Part shown: piece after piece, positions 8,608-17,645 of the stretch
Layout: each line of letters opens with the position of its first letter
Position numbering within the stretch: position 1 is the first letter of the stretch
Source: Sphingobium sp. Cam5-1
GTDB lineage: Bacteria; Pseudomonadota; Alphaproteobacteria; Sphingomonadales; Sphingomonadaceae
DNA length: 64,000 nt
Direction of reading: 5' to 3'
Assembly (NCBI RefSeq): GCF_015693305.1
Contig: NZ_CP065140.1
Span: 286,817 to 350,816 of the forward strand
Translations under genes and position numbers: made by a program
The notes under the pieces: generated by a model
What the model saw: the letters and a program-made list of their open reading frames with translations, nothing else
Told to the model about the DNA's origin: nothing
Databases searched by the model: none

Positions 8608-11405
8608 AGCGGTTCACCTCCCTTCTGTTGCTGGCCTTCCTTGGGCTTGCCATGCCGACGTCGGCGCAAATGACGAGCCAGCAGGCCCGCGAGGAAGGTA
8701 AAGCTCTCGGCGCGGCGATGCGCAGTGATGAAAACTGGGTTCCGACGCGCGAGTCCCAGGCGGTCGTACCTGGCTACCAGGGTGTGGAACTCCCCGAGGC
8801 GGACTATTTCAGCAATCCTGACAAGCTGGCCAGCGACGCCAATGCGCTTAAAGGGACAAGCCAAGCTTATCAGATCTCGACCGACGCCGCAAAAAGCCGG
8901 CCCACCTTCTCTCTCGATGAGATCAAGGCGGTGACGGCCAATGCTTCCGCAATCGAGAAGGATCCCTCCACGCAGCTGGGCGGTGAGACCATCAGCGGCG
9001 CCAGCGGCGAGTGCAAACCTCTGCCGGCGCAAGAAAGCCAGATCTATTATGATGCCACCTGCGACACCGGCGTCGTCGTCAATTCCGTGCCGGCTGAGAC
9101 GATCTATAGCTGCCCTCCCGGATGGACGCTCGATGGCACGACATGCTTGATGACGGAAGTGGTCCCAGCCAATATCAGCTATAGCTGCGATGCAGATTGG
9201 ACGTTGGACGGTTCACAATGTGCGCAATCACAGCCCGCCAATGTGAGTGCCTATAGCTGCCCGCCGGGCTGGAGCCTCAGTGGTAGCCGATGCAGCCGCA
9301 CCTTGTCGCAGGAGGCCTCTGTGACGGGCTATGCGTGCCCCGATGGATACAGCCTCGCCGGATCGACTTGCCAGACGACAATAACGAGCGCGGCGAGCCC
9401 TAACTATTCCTGCCCGAGCGGCTATTCGCTCGCGGGAACGATGTGCGTGCGCAATTTCAATTATCAGGCCACGGTAACCTATTCATGCGAAGCAGGCTGG
9501 ACGCTCAATGGATCGACCTGCACGCGGCAGGTCACACAGCCGGCCACGCAAAGCTATTCCTGTCCACCTGGATATAGCCTGGACAATGGAACCTGTACGC
9601 AGAGCGCCAACTATCAGGCAACGGCAACCTATAGCTGTCCCAGCGGCGGGACGGTGCAGGGCGATAAATGCGTTACCACCAGCACGACATCGGCCACCCC
9701 GGCTTATGCCTGTCCCTATTATTATTATAATCCCACCGGCTTTTCGGGTGGACCTCATTGCGTGATGCGCAAGGCGGAATTCGCAAGCCGGAAATGCGCT
9801 CCCACGGTCGACAGGCCCGGCAGTATCGAGTTCGTTCGGGAAGAGAAGAAATATGGCGATAAATGGTGCCTGTACAAGCCCCTGACGACCTATACCTGTC
9901 CCAGCGCATTCTGGAATTTCGATCCTGCCTATAGCCAGTGCGTGTCAAACATCGTGCAGGATGGCACGGTCACCTATACATGCCCGCAAGGTGGCAATTT
10001 GCAGGGGACAAGCTGCTATCGCACCAATGTAACAGGCGCCACCGTCACACATGTCTGCCCTGCAGAATATACGTTATCTGGACAAACATGTGTGAAATCG
10101 GAATATAAGTCCGCCAACGTCCAATATGGTTGCCCTGGCGGGGGCGCTCTGTCTGGCGCAACCTGCTCGGCAAGCGAGCAGATCGCCGCCTCGGTGACCT
10201 ATTCCTGCCCTTCGGGATACAGCCTCAACGGTACAAGCTGTTCGCGCACCGAAGCACTGGCTGGTACGCCGATTTATGCCTGTCCCACAGGCTATGCGCT
10301 GAGCGGTGCCACATGCAGCAGGCTGGAAGATCAGGGGGCGACACCGATCTACGCCTGCCCCGCAGGCTATGTGCTCTCGGGCTCGCAATGCACCGCGACC
10401 GTGGCGGCGCAGCCCAATCATTATTGCCCGGTGGATTATACGTTATCGGGCCAGCAATGCTCCAAGGTCCACAGCCAGGCAGCCTCCTCTCATCAGCAAT
10501 GTCCGGCAGGATCGAACAGTAACCCCGACGGGACGTGCTATACTGAAGACCCGCAAACGGACTGCGGCGATCTCCAGGCAAATCCGCAATGCAGCTGGAA
10601 ATACGATAATTGTCTGGACGAGACTCCGTCCGGCGACGCCTGCAAGATGACCGAGCGCGTCTTCCGATGTCCGGTACCAGGTGGAAAGATCGAACAGCCG
10701 GCCGAATATGTGTGCGGCGACGATGTCTACTGCATCAACGGTGATTGCGAGGCGATCGAGCGCGAAGCTTCCACCGAGTTCAAGGATGCGCTGACGGCTC
10801 TCCATGCGGTCGACACCGCCGGGAAGGATTTCGATCCGGACGACATGCATGTTTTCCCCGGCGAGCGCGACACATGCAGCAAGAAGATCTTCGGTGCCGT
10901 GAACTGCTGCGCGGGCAAGGTCTCCGGATTGGTGCCGCTGGGCGTCGGCGGCGCCGCGCTCGCAGGCGCTATCAGTGGCAATGTCGCCGCACTGGCGGGA
11001 GTCGCGACGCAATTTCTTACCACCTTCATGTGTTCTACCGAGGAGAAAATGCTCGATGTGAAGGATCGTATGGGCTTCTGCACCTTCGTTGGAAGCTATT
11101 GCTCTTCCAGCATCCTGGGTGTCTGCACCACCAAGCGGAAGACCTATTGCTGTTTTGAAAGCAAGCTGTCGCGCATTCTGCAGGAACAGGGGCGTCCTCA
11201 GATCAACAAGCCTTTCGCAAAGCCCAGAAACGAGCAGTGCGAAGGCTTCACGGTCGATGAATTTTCGCGCCTCGATCTCTCGGTAATGGATTTCACGGAA
11301 GTCTATGCAGACTTCATGGATGCGGTTCGGATGCCCGACGAAGTTCAGACGATGACCGATATCCAGCAAAAGATACAGGACTATTATGAACTTCACAGCC
11401 AGTGA
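8604..11405 (+). CDS. traN: Mating-pair stabilisation protein TraN with a long Cys-repeat insert
   Basis: This 933-residue outer-membrane protein starts at ATG 8604 (ATGA overlap) with a signal peptide ending near PTSA. In F, TraN is about 600 residues and contacts outer-membrane proteins of the recipient. Here an expanded region of about 18 tandem units lies at about residues 168-645, of the form YxCPxGYxLxGxxC. The C-terminal third is conventional TraN: a Cys-rich part and the segment CSKKIFGAVNCC, then the KTYCCFESKLSRILQEQGR pattern. The very high Cys content fits the disulfide-handling proteins encoded in the operon. The stop overlaps the next gene by 20 bases. Confidence 0.92.
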   Translation: MKRFTSLLLLAFLGLAMPTSAQMTSQQAREEGKALGAAMRSDENWVPTRESQAVVPGYQGVELPEADYFSNPDKLASDANALKGTSQAYQISTDAAKSRPTFSLDEIKAVTANASAIEKDPSTQLGGETISGASGECKPLPAQESQIYYDATCDTGVVVNSVPAETIYSCPPGWTLDGTTCLMTEVVPANISYSCDADWTLDGSQCAQSQPANVSAYSCPPGWSLSGSRCSRTLSQEASVTGYACPDGYSLAGSTCQTTITSAASPNYSCPSGYSLAGTMCVRNFNYQATVTYSCEAGWTLNGSTCTRQVTQPATQSYSCPPGYSLDNGTCTQSANYQATATYSCPSGGTVQGDKCVTTSTTSATPAYACPYYYYNPTGFSGGPHCVMRKAEFASRKCAPTVDRPGSIEFVREEKKYGDKWCLYKPLTTYTCPSAFWNFDPAYSQCVSNIVQDGTVTYTCPQGGNLQGTSCYRTNVTGATVTHVCPAEYTLSGQTCVKSEYKSANVQYGCPGGGALSGATCSASEQIAASVTYSCPSGYSLNGTSCSRTEALAGTPIYACPTGYALSGATCSRLEDQGATPIYACPAGYVLSGSQCTATVAAQPNHYCPVDYTLSGQQCSKVHSQAASSHQQCPAGSNSNPDGTCYTEDPQTDCGDLQANPQCSWKYDNCLDETPSGDACKMTERVFRCPVPGGKIEQPAEYVCGDDVYCINGDCEAIEREASTEFKDALTALHAVDTAGKDFDPDDMHVFPGERDTCSKKIFGAVNCCAGKVSGLVPLGVGGAALAGAISGNVAALAGVATQFLTTFMCSTEEKMLDVKDRMGFCTFVGSYCSSSILGVCTTKRKTYCCFESKLSRILQEQGRPQINKPFAKPRNEQCEGFTVDEFSRLDLSVMDFTEVYADFMDAVRMPDEVQTMTDIQQKIQDYYELHSQ
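9105..10538 (+). repeat. Tandem Cys-motif repeat array inside traN (about 18 units)
   Basis: Units of about 26 residues repeat the core Y-S-C-P-x-G-Y-x-L-x-G-x-x-C followed by a Thr/Ala-rich spacer often ending AT-x-x-Y. I count about 15 regular units, plus degenerate ones near 9708-9920 (a Tyr-rich unit and an aromatic-rich unit) and the last one near 10498-10538. The DNA of the units has diverged, so this is an old protein-level repeat and not a recent DNA duplication. Confidence 0.85.
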
Positions 11406-11781
11406 CGCGCCTTCGCGGCATCAGCCATTTGATTGGGAGATGACGGCCTTTGAGCTGGCCGTTTTCATTTGCATCTACCGAAGTCCAACCCCTCTTTTGC
11501 TTGATGAGGTCCGTCGGGAAGTCAGTCTCTGGTTTGAGCGGGTGATCGGTTCCGAGGACCTGAAAGGCTGTATTGAATATATGCTGGGGCGACGATGGCT
11601 GTTGCAATCGGGAGACCGGCTTCGGGCCAGCAACAGGGGCCGGATCATAGCTCGTCCTCTCGTGAACGGCATCATCCGGATGCTGGATCAGGGGACCCGG
11701 CTCCTCGATGTAGCGCTGATGATGTCGATCCTTCGGCTGACGCATGACCAGTTGGCCAATCCTGTTGAAGATGATGGGTGA
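11386..11781 (+). CDS. Uncharacterised protein between TraN and TraF
   Basis: This 131-residue cytoplasmic protein overlaps the end of traN by 20 bases. There is no signal peptide or membrane span. The sequence is helical with a pattern like a winged-helix fold (a helix around LLLDEVRREVSLWFERVIGS, then LKGCIEYMLGRRWLLQSGDRL and a basic turn). That reminds me of PadR-like or other small regulators but is not enough for a call. It may regulate the operon or act at the base of the channel. Confidence 0.6.
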   Translation: MNFTASDAPSRHQPFDWEMTAFELAVFICIYRSPTPLLLDEVRREVSLWFERVIGSEDLKGCIEYMLGRRWLLQSGDRLRASNRGRIIARPLVNGIIRMLDQGTRLLDVALMMSILRLTHDQLANPVEDDG

Positions 11782-11790
11782 CAAGGAACC

Positions 11791-12609
11791 ATGGCGATGA
11801 CGAAGACGATCACGCAAATCGCGACCTTGCTACTCGCTGCAATAGTCTCGCCAGGGGTGGCCATGGCACAGCTTACGTCTTCCGAAGCCATGCAGGCTGA
11901 GGATCACGAAGACGGCTTTTACTGTCGCGAGCGGCGACTGGGACAGTGGTTCTATTGCACCAGGCCCAAGGATCCCGAGCGCCCTTCTTTGGTTCCGCAG
12001 GCCAGCGCCGCGGAACGAATGGCGGCCATCAGCCGGGAGCTCGATGAACTGAAGGCCAGGGCGATACTGGAACCGACGCAAGAGAATGTCATCGCCTATG
12101 TGCGTTTCCAGCGCGAACAACTCGACCGAGCGTCGACATTCTCCGATACATGGCAACGGGCGCTGTGGCAGAATCCGGATCTCGACTACACGCTTCAGCG
12201 CCCTGTGAATACCGTGGGCAAGCGGGCGTGGCTCGATAATCGCAAAGCCGATCGGGATACTGTTCTGACCAATCTCGGGCAGCGCTACGGTCTATTCTAT
12301 TTTTATGCGCAAAGCTGCGGGGCCTGCGAGATTTTCGGGCCCATACTCCGTTCGGTTGCCGATAGTCATGGGATGACCGTGATGGCCGTTTCCATGGATG
12401 GTGGCCCGAACCGGGACTTTCCCAATTATGTGGTGGATTCAGGGCAGCGCGCCCGCATGGGTGTTGCCGGCAACCAGACGCCCGCGCTGGTGCTGTTCGA
12501 CACCGCCACCAGGCGCACCATCCCTGTAGGTTTCGGTCTCCTCTCCGCTGAGGAGATAATGGATCGGATCTTCATGTTGACCAACACGAAGGTAGGGAGC
12601 GACTTCTAA
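11791..12609 (+). CDS. traF: Conjugal transfer protein TraF (thioredoxin-like)
   Basis: This 272-residue periplasmic protein has a signal peptide of about 26 residues (ending AMA) and a ribosome site AAGGA just before the ATG. The mature part begins with the TraF pattern GFYCRERRLGQWFYC. The C-terminal half is a thioredoxin fold that here keeps a redox motif, C176-G-A-C179, and a cis-Pro loop NQTPALVLF. F TraF is usually described as lacking CxxC, so this copy may be redox-active. Its stop overlaps the traH start (TAATG). Confidence 0.92.
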   Translation: MAMTKTITQIATLLLAAIVSPGVAMAQLTSSEAMQAEDHEDGFYCRERRLGQWFYCTRPKDPERPSLVPQASAAERMAAISRELDELKARAILEPTQENVIAYVRFQREQLDRASTFSDTWQRALWQNPDLDYTLQRPVNTVGKRAWLDNRKADRDTVLTNLGQRYGLFYFYAQSCGACEIFGPILRSVADSHGMTVMAVSMDGGPNRDFPNYVVDSGQRARMGVAGNQTPALVLFDTATRRTIPVGFGLLSAEEIMDRIFMLTNTKVGSDF

Positions 12610-14075
12610 TGCCGGAAGGACATGAAACCGGTTGGTCTCGCCGCATGCTCAAACGTGCAGGCTCCGCCATAACCATGGTTGTCGCCGTTCACCTGGCGCT
12701 CGTTGGCGTGGCAGATGCAAATGTTGCTTCAGAAATGAACAATTTCTTCAGCGAGGCGGGCGGCGCGGCCAATGTGACGGGGCCTTCGTCGTTCCAGGGT
12801 CAGTCAGCTGGCTATTATTCGCTCGGGAATGTCTGGACACGCTTCCCTCAAAAGAGCGTTGCTCCCTTCAATCTTCAGCTTCCCGGCGCGCGAGCCGGCT
12901 GCGGCGGCATAGACCTGTTCAGTGGGAGCTTCTCCTTCATCAATGCTTCCGAGATCGTGGCGATGCTCAAGGCTACGGCCAACAACGCGCTCGGTTTCGC
13001 CTTCAAGCTGGCGATCGATTCCGTTTCCCCGGAGATTGGCAAGGTCATGGACGAGTTCAGCCAGAAGGCGCAGCTCCTCAACCAGATGAATATCTCGAGC
13101 TGCGAGACGGCCCAGGCTCTTGTTGGCGGCCTTTGGCCAACCATGGACACGACCCGCGCCACGATCTGCGAGGCGGTTGGCAATTCCCAGGGCGTATTTT
13201 CCGACTGGGCTGCATCCCGCCAGGGTTGCAATAATGGTGGAAGCCGCGACAGCACGATCGCCGGCAATGCTGACGCTGCGATGACGGATCAGCTCGTAGG
13301 CGAGAATCACAACTACACCTGGGAAGCATTGAAGAAATCAGCCAAGTTCGGCGCCTTCGACCAGGAATTTTCCGAATATATCATGACGTTGGTGGGGACT
13401 ATCATCACCCGGCCATCCGCCGATGCCAGCATAGGCGGGAATGTGATCATGTATGGGCCAGCCGAGGAGGCGGTTGTCACCGCGCTCCTCGACGGCACCG
13501 AAAATGGGCCCGCCATCAAGGTGCTCAAATGCAATGATCCAAATTGCTACGATGTGGGCGAGACCACGCTCGCCATCCCTTCTTCCGCGGCTCTCCGTCC
13601 CCGGATCAGGCAAATGATCAGGGACATGAGCATCAAGGCTCGCACAAACGGGAGCCTGACATCGGCGGAGAAGCAACTGCTCAATATGGCGACTATCCCG
13701 CTCTACAAGATCGTCACGGTGCAGGCTTTCGCTCACAACGCGCTGACCGATGGCGAGATAGAGGCCTTGTCCGAGATTGTGGCTGTGGACATGTTGAACG
13801 CGATGCTGGACAATATGCTCGATCGTGTCGAGCAGGCCAGGGTTCACTATCAGACCGCGGACCAGGCAACCGCAGAGCAATGGAAGGCACAGATTGCGGC
13901 CACCCGGCAAAAGTTCGGCGCCCGGGAAGTCAAGCTCAGCAACAAGCTGCAATTGACCTATCAGGTTATCAACCGAAGCATATTCCTTGAATCGACATTG
14001 CAGAACAGCATGTCGCCGGGCATGTCCGCTGCGCTCAATTTTTCACGCGGCCTCAGCGCCCAGGGACTCCAGTAG
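12609..14075 (+). CDS. traH: Conjugal transfer protein TraH
   Basis: This 488-residue periplasmic or outer-membrane-associated protein has an N-terminal hydrophobic signal (about 20-40). The TraH hallmark GCGGIDLFSGSFSFIN lies near residue 97, followed by a helical region. TraH works with TraF, TraW, TrbC and TraU in pilus extension. The length matches the family. It overlaps traF by one base and is followed eleven bases later by traG. Confidence 0.94.
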   Translation: MPEGHETGWSRRMLKRAGSAITMVVAVHLALVGVADANVASEMNNFFSEAGGAANVTGPSSFQGQSAGYYSLGNVWTRFPQKSVAPFNLQLPGARAGCGGIDLFSGSFSFINASEIVAMLKATANNALGFAFKLAIDSVSPEIGKVMDEFSQKAQLLNQMNISSCETAQALVGGLWPTMDTTRATICEAVGNSQGVFSDWAASRQGCNNGGSRDSTIAGNADAAMTDQLVGENHNYTWEALKKSAKFGAFDQEFSEYIMTLVGTIITRPSADASIGGNVIMYGPAEEAVVTALLDGTENGPAIKVLKCNDPNCYDVGETTLAIPSSAALRPRIRQMIRDMSIKARTNGSLTSAEKQLLNMATIPLYKIVTVQAFAHNALTDGEIEALSEIVAVDMLNAMLDNMLDRVEQARVHYQTADQATAEQWKAQIAATRQKFGAREVKLSNKLQLTYQVINRSIFLESTLQNSMSPGMSAALNFSRGLSAQGLQ

Positions 14076-14086
14076 GCGTTCGGGCG

Positions 14087-16861
14087 GTGCTGGAGGTCTT
14101 CACGGTTGGCGGGGGCGAATATCTCGTCAACATGTTCAACGCCGTGGCTGCCTGGACCGGGGGCGGCGGCTATCGCTCCATGATCCGCGTGATCATGGTG
14201 ATGGGCCTTATCTATTCGCTGTTCGTGGTGGCTTTCACGCTCAACTACAAGGCGTGGCTCAACTGGTTCATCCAGGCCACCGGCATCTACATGTGCCTGA
14301 TGGTCCCGACAGTGGACGTCAAGGTGACGGACCGGATCAATCCGGGACTCGCGCCGGCGACGGTCGCCAACGTCCCGCTCGGGCTTGGGGTTCTTGCCAG
14401 CTTTACGACTCAGATCGGGGATTATCTGACGCGAACGGCCGAGACGGTCTTTGTGATGCCGGCCGAGCTCAACTACAGCCGGAACGGCCTGGTATATGGC
14501 GCGCGCCTGTTCGATGCGGCACGCCATTTCAATATCCAGGACGCCGAATTTTCTGCCAATCTTGATCACTATATGAAGCAATGCGTCTTCGGCGATATCA
14601 TGCTCTATCAAAAGTCCCTGACCGATCTTGCGAAGGCGACAAATCTTTGGGCGGCCATTGGCTCGACCGCTGAATCGCGGTCGCAGGAATGGCTCGAACG
14701 CAGCGGCGGGACGGTCGCGGCCTATATCGTGACGTGCCGGGATGCCTATGCGATGCTTGATGCACAATGGGCTTCTATGATCGATGCAAATTCGAAGCTA
14801 TGGGGTCTGGAAGTCTATCCCAAGCTCAGTGAATCGATCGCCCAGGCCAAGCTTCGCAACGACGTGCCGATCGCGAACCAGGCCTTCACGCAATCGACGG
14901 ACGGTTTTGCCGAGACGATGCGGCAGAACACCGCCATTCATGCATTCATGCGGGCTCGCAACAATATGAGCGGCAGCACCATTGATGCGTTCGCACAAAC
15001 CCGCGCGGACATACAGGCCCGCAACACCTATAACAGTATCGCGCAACAGGCGATGACATGGGTGCCGATCCTGAACATCGTACTGACGGTTGTTTTCTTC
15101 GCCATGTTTCCGGTCATCTTTCCGCTTTTCCTGATGCCCCAGACGGGTGTCTCCGCGCTCAAGGGTTATGCGACGGGATTCTTCTATCTTGCAGCCTGGG
15201 GACCGCTCTATGTCATTTTGCACATGATCTGCATGACGCGCGCCGAGGCCGCCGCGGCAGGGGTGGCCAAGGGCGGCGTCACATTGGGGACCTATGCCGG
15301 CATCGATGCGGTGAACGCAGAGACGGCGACCATCGCCGGCTTCATGCTGATGAGTGTGCCCTTCCTTGCCGCAGGCCTGGCGCGCGGCGCGATGTCCATC
15401 GCGGGCCAGTCCATGTCCATGCTGGCGCCAGCGCAAAATGCGGCAGAGGCTGCCGCACTGGAAGAGACGACTGGCAACTACGCCTATGGCAATGTCAGTT
15501 GGGCAAACCAGACGTCGAACATGCGTCAAAGCGATCAGTGGAACACGGCGCCCGCCTACCAGACGGGAAGCTCGGCGTTCAGCGTTCGCCAGGCCAATGG
15601 CACAATTGTATCGAGCTTTGGCAACGGGCAGGAGGTGATCGACACCTCCCATGCGATTTCCCGCCTTGGCTTCGTGCCGACGGCGAGCACCGGGTTCGTG
15701 TCCGAGATGCGGGAGCAGGCCCATGAAGCCCATCGCCAGGCCCAGGTCTATCGTGCGGCGGCCAATGATATTCTCACCAGCACGCATACGGATCGTAGTT
15801 CATCCGGCATGTCGTCCGAGCGTAGCTCGGGATGGGACAGCAGCTCTGGCCGGAGTGCGAACAGCTCAATGGAGGAATTCGACCGGCAATCAGGAAGCAG
15901 CTCATCGGGTATCGACCAGAGAAGCTCGACGGGCTTTGGACAATCTGAAAGCCGTGGGCGGGATTGGACCTCCAACTGGAATGAACAGGTTAGCGGGGCT
16001 CTAAGCGGTCAGCTTGGTTTCGCCGGGAAGGGCGGCCGGGCGGGCTTAGGGGCCGGTATGAACGGAAATGCAGGGTTCACGGCCAATCAGAATGATCAGT
16101 TGAGTCAGGGTTCCAGAGAATCGCGGTCCCATGATGAAACCAGCAGCTCCTACAGCGGCGTTCGGGACGAGCATTCAACCGGTAACAATATTTCGATGTC
16201 CGATGGCACTTATGAAAAGGATGGAGTGTTCAGCCGCGCTTCAGTCGCTTCGTCTTCGTTCCAGGGGCGGGAAGACGCGCTCTCCCGTGCCCGTTCCTAT
16301 CAGGAATCGGCGGAAAAGCTGGAAGAGCTGTCGCAGCAGCTTTCTCGCGATGCGAGCTATGCGGAAACCCACGGCATGCAGTTGAGCGAGAATTTGAGCC
16401 AGGATCTTGCCCAGTGGTATCGCAGGCAGCAGATGAATAACCCAGGCCTTGATGCTCCCGAACTATGGGCGACGGATCTGACCGATCATCAGCGCATGGC
16501 GCGAGATAGCATGATCAGCCGCTGGATGGGTGAGAAGCAAGATGCGATCCGCGCGAGCGTGCAGGACAGCTTGCGCGAACCTGCCCTTGTCGATGTGCCC
16601 CACCGCGACATCGGTGATGCAGCTGACGTCAGGAAAGCCTATCATCCGCAAGGTGTGTCAGATCTTCCAAATGGACCGGACGTCGGCAATCCCGACACTG
16701 CCTCAGCATTCATCGAGCAGGGAAAGACGGCCTTTGCGACGGACAAGTCCGCGGCAGCCGCAGTGAGAGTTGGTCACGCAGAGGCAGGGGCAGAATTACA
16801 GAACAATGTGAACCGCGAGACGGGACGGAAGTTCTTTCAATCTCTTCCGCCGGATGAGTGA
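14087..16861 (+). CDS. traG: Conjugal transfer mating-pair stabilisation protein TraG
   Basis: This 924-residue protein begins at GTG 14087 with the TraG_N signature FTVGGGEYLVNMFNAVAAW. Several inner-membrane spans lie in residues 30-75 and about 325-450. The C-terminal half is soluble, begins with an extremely Ser-rich stretch (about residues 565-625) and continues as helices, as in F TraG, whose C-terminal part acts in mating-pair stabilisation and contacts entry-exclusion TraS. It is the last gene of the transfer operon in view. The coupling protein and relaxase do not follow it, so they must lie elsewhere. Confidence 0.92.
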   Translation: MLEVFTVGGGEYLVNMFNAVAAWTGGGGYRSMIRVIMVMGLIYSLFVVAFTLNYKAWLNWFIQATGIYMCLMVPTVDVKVTDRINPGLAPATVANVPLGLGVLASFTTQIGDYLTRTAETVFVMPAELNYSRNGLVYGARLFDAARHFNIQDAEFSANLDHYMKQCVFGDIMLYQKSLTDLAKATNLWAAIGSTAESRSQEWLERSGGTVAAYIVTCRDAYAMLDAQWASMIDANSKLWGLEVYPKLSESIAQAKLRNDVPIANQAFTQSTDGFAETMRQNTAIHAFMRARNNMSGSTIDAFAQTRADIQARNTYNSIAQQAMTWVPILNIVLTVVFFAMFPVIFPLFLMPQTGVSALKGYATGFFYLAAWGPLYVILHMICMTRAEAAAAGVAKGGVTLGTYAGIDAVNAETATIAGFMLMSVPFLAAGLARGAMSIAGQSMSMLAPAQNAAEAAALEETTGNYAYGNVSWANQTSNMRQSDQWNTAPAYQTGSSAFSVRQANGTIVSSFGNGQEVIDTSHAISRLGFVPTASTGFVSEMREQAHEAHRQAQVYRAAANDILTSTHTDRSSSGMSSERSSGWDSSSGRSANSSMEEFDRQSGSSSSGIDQRSSTGFGQSESRGRDWTSNWNEQVSGALSGQLGFAGKGGRAGLGAGMNGNAGFTANQNDQLSQGSRESRSHDETSSSYSGVRDEHSTGNNISMSDGTYEKDGVFSRASVASSSFQGREDALSRARSYQESAEKLEELSQQLSRDASYAETHGMQLSENLSQDLAQWYRRQQMNNPGLDAPELWATDLTDHQRMARDSMISRWMGEKQDAIRASVQDSLREPALVDVPHRDIGDAADVRKAYHPQGVSDLPNGPDVGNPDTASAFIEQGKTAFATDKSAAAAVRVGHAEAGAELQNNVNRETGRKFFQSLPPDE

Positions 16862-16862
16862 C

Positions 16863-17051
16863 TTATCCAGCGAGATAGAAATAAAGCAGCACCCCGATGA
16901 CCAGAACCAAGCCAATCGCTCGCCCAATCAACGCTCCTGTTGAAAGTTCGACCACATCATCCCCATAATCGTAGGCTTCGGGAGGGACCTGCCTAATGAC
17001 GGGTCCCCCGGTCGTGTTTTGGGTCGTGAAATACGTATTCCAGTCCATCAT
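16863..17051 (-). CDS. Small single-span membrane protein convergent with traG
   Basis: A 62-residue protein starts at tandem ATGs (17051) behind a clear GGAGG site. It has a soluble N-terminus, then one C-terminal membrane span (GRAIGLVLVIGVLLYFYL). Its stop lies one base from the traG stop on the other strand. No family is recognised. A small surface-exclusion or accessory protein is conceivable from its place next to traG, but nothing in the sequence shows this. Confidence 0.6.
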   Translation of the reverse strand: MMDWNTYFTTQNTTGGPVIRQVPPEAYDYGDDVVELSTGALIGRAIGLVLVIGVLLYFYLAG

Positions 17052-17645
17052 CTTCCCAAACCTCCGAAGCTGTACTCTACGAAACTCAACGTTTATTCGC
17101 AAGTTTTCAGAAACAGATGGTGCCCGACGTCTATCATTATTGGCTGTATCAATCGGAGGTCGCAAAAAGCAGAACGGAGCTAGCCAGAGGTGCGGTTCGG
17201 CAATGATGGCCATTTCCCTGTAGGTTGACGATCGCCGACAAGCGCAGGCATGAGCTGACGGGGGACCATAAGGGGAACTGTTCGATGACGGTTACGACGA
17301 GATGGCGGAAGACCTGCGGGTTGCCACCATCGCTGGCGCTCCTTACGCGCAGCTTCCAAGCTGAGTACACCAACACGCCATCAGGTCATGATAGATTGGC
17401 ATCTCGCTCGACTGTGGGCAGAATCTCCGCGTCATCCAATGTAGGCAAGCCGTGTGCCGTACATCGCGCACTATGATGGAAGTTCGAGCACACTGACGAA
17501 CGCAGGGGCTTGGCAGAGGATCGTTTATTCCGGGCACCGGCCAAGGCGCAACGAGGCCACGCATCGGGGCTGCCTGCCGACATTGAAAAGCCCACGCGCG
17601 ATATCCTAAGGTGCATTTGCTGAAATTAAAGATGGAAAGCCTTCA
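17052..17645. other. Intergenic stretch after the transfer locus
   Basis: No convincing gene. A short plus-strand frame around 17282-17364 reads like the end of a protein (DDGYDEMAEDLRVATIAGAP...) but has no start, so it may be a gene remnant. No inverted repeats or transfer origin were recognised. The stretch separates the conjugation block from the BCCT gene and may mark a junction. Confidence 0.4.
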
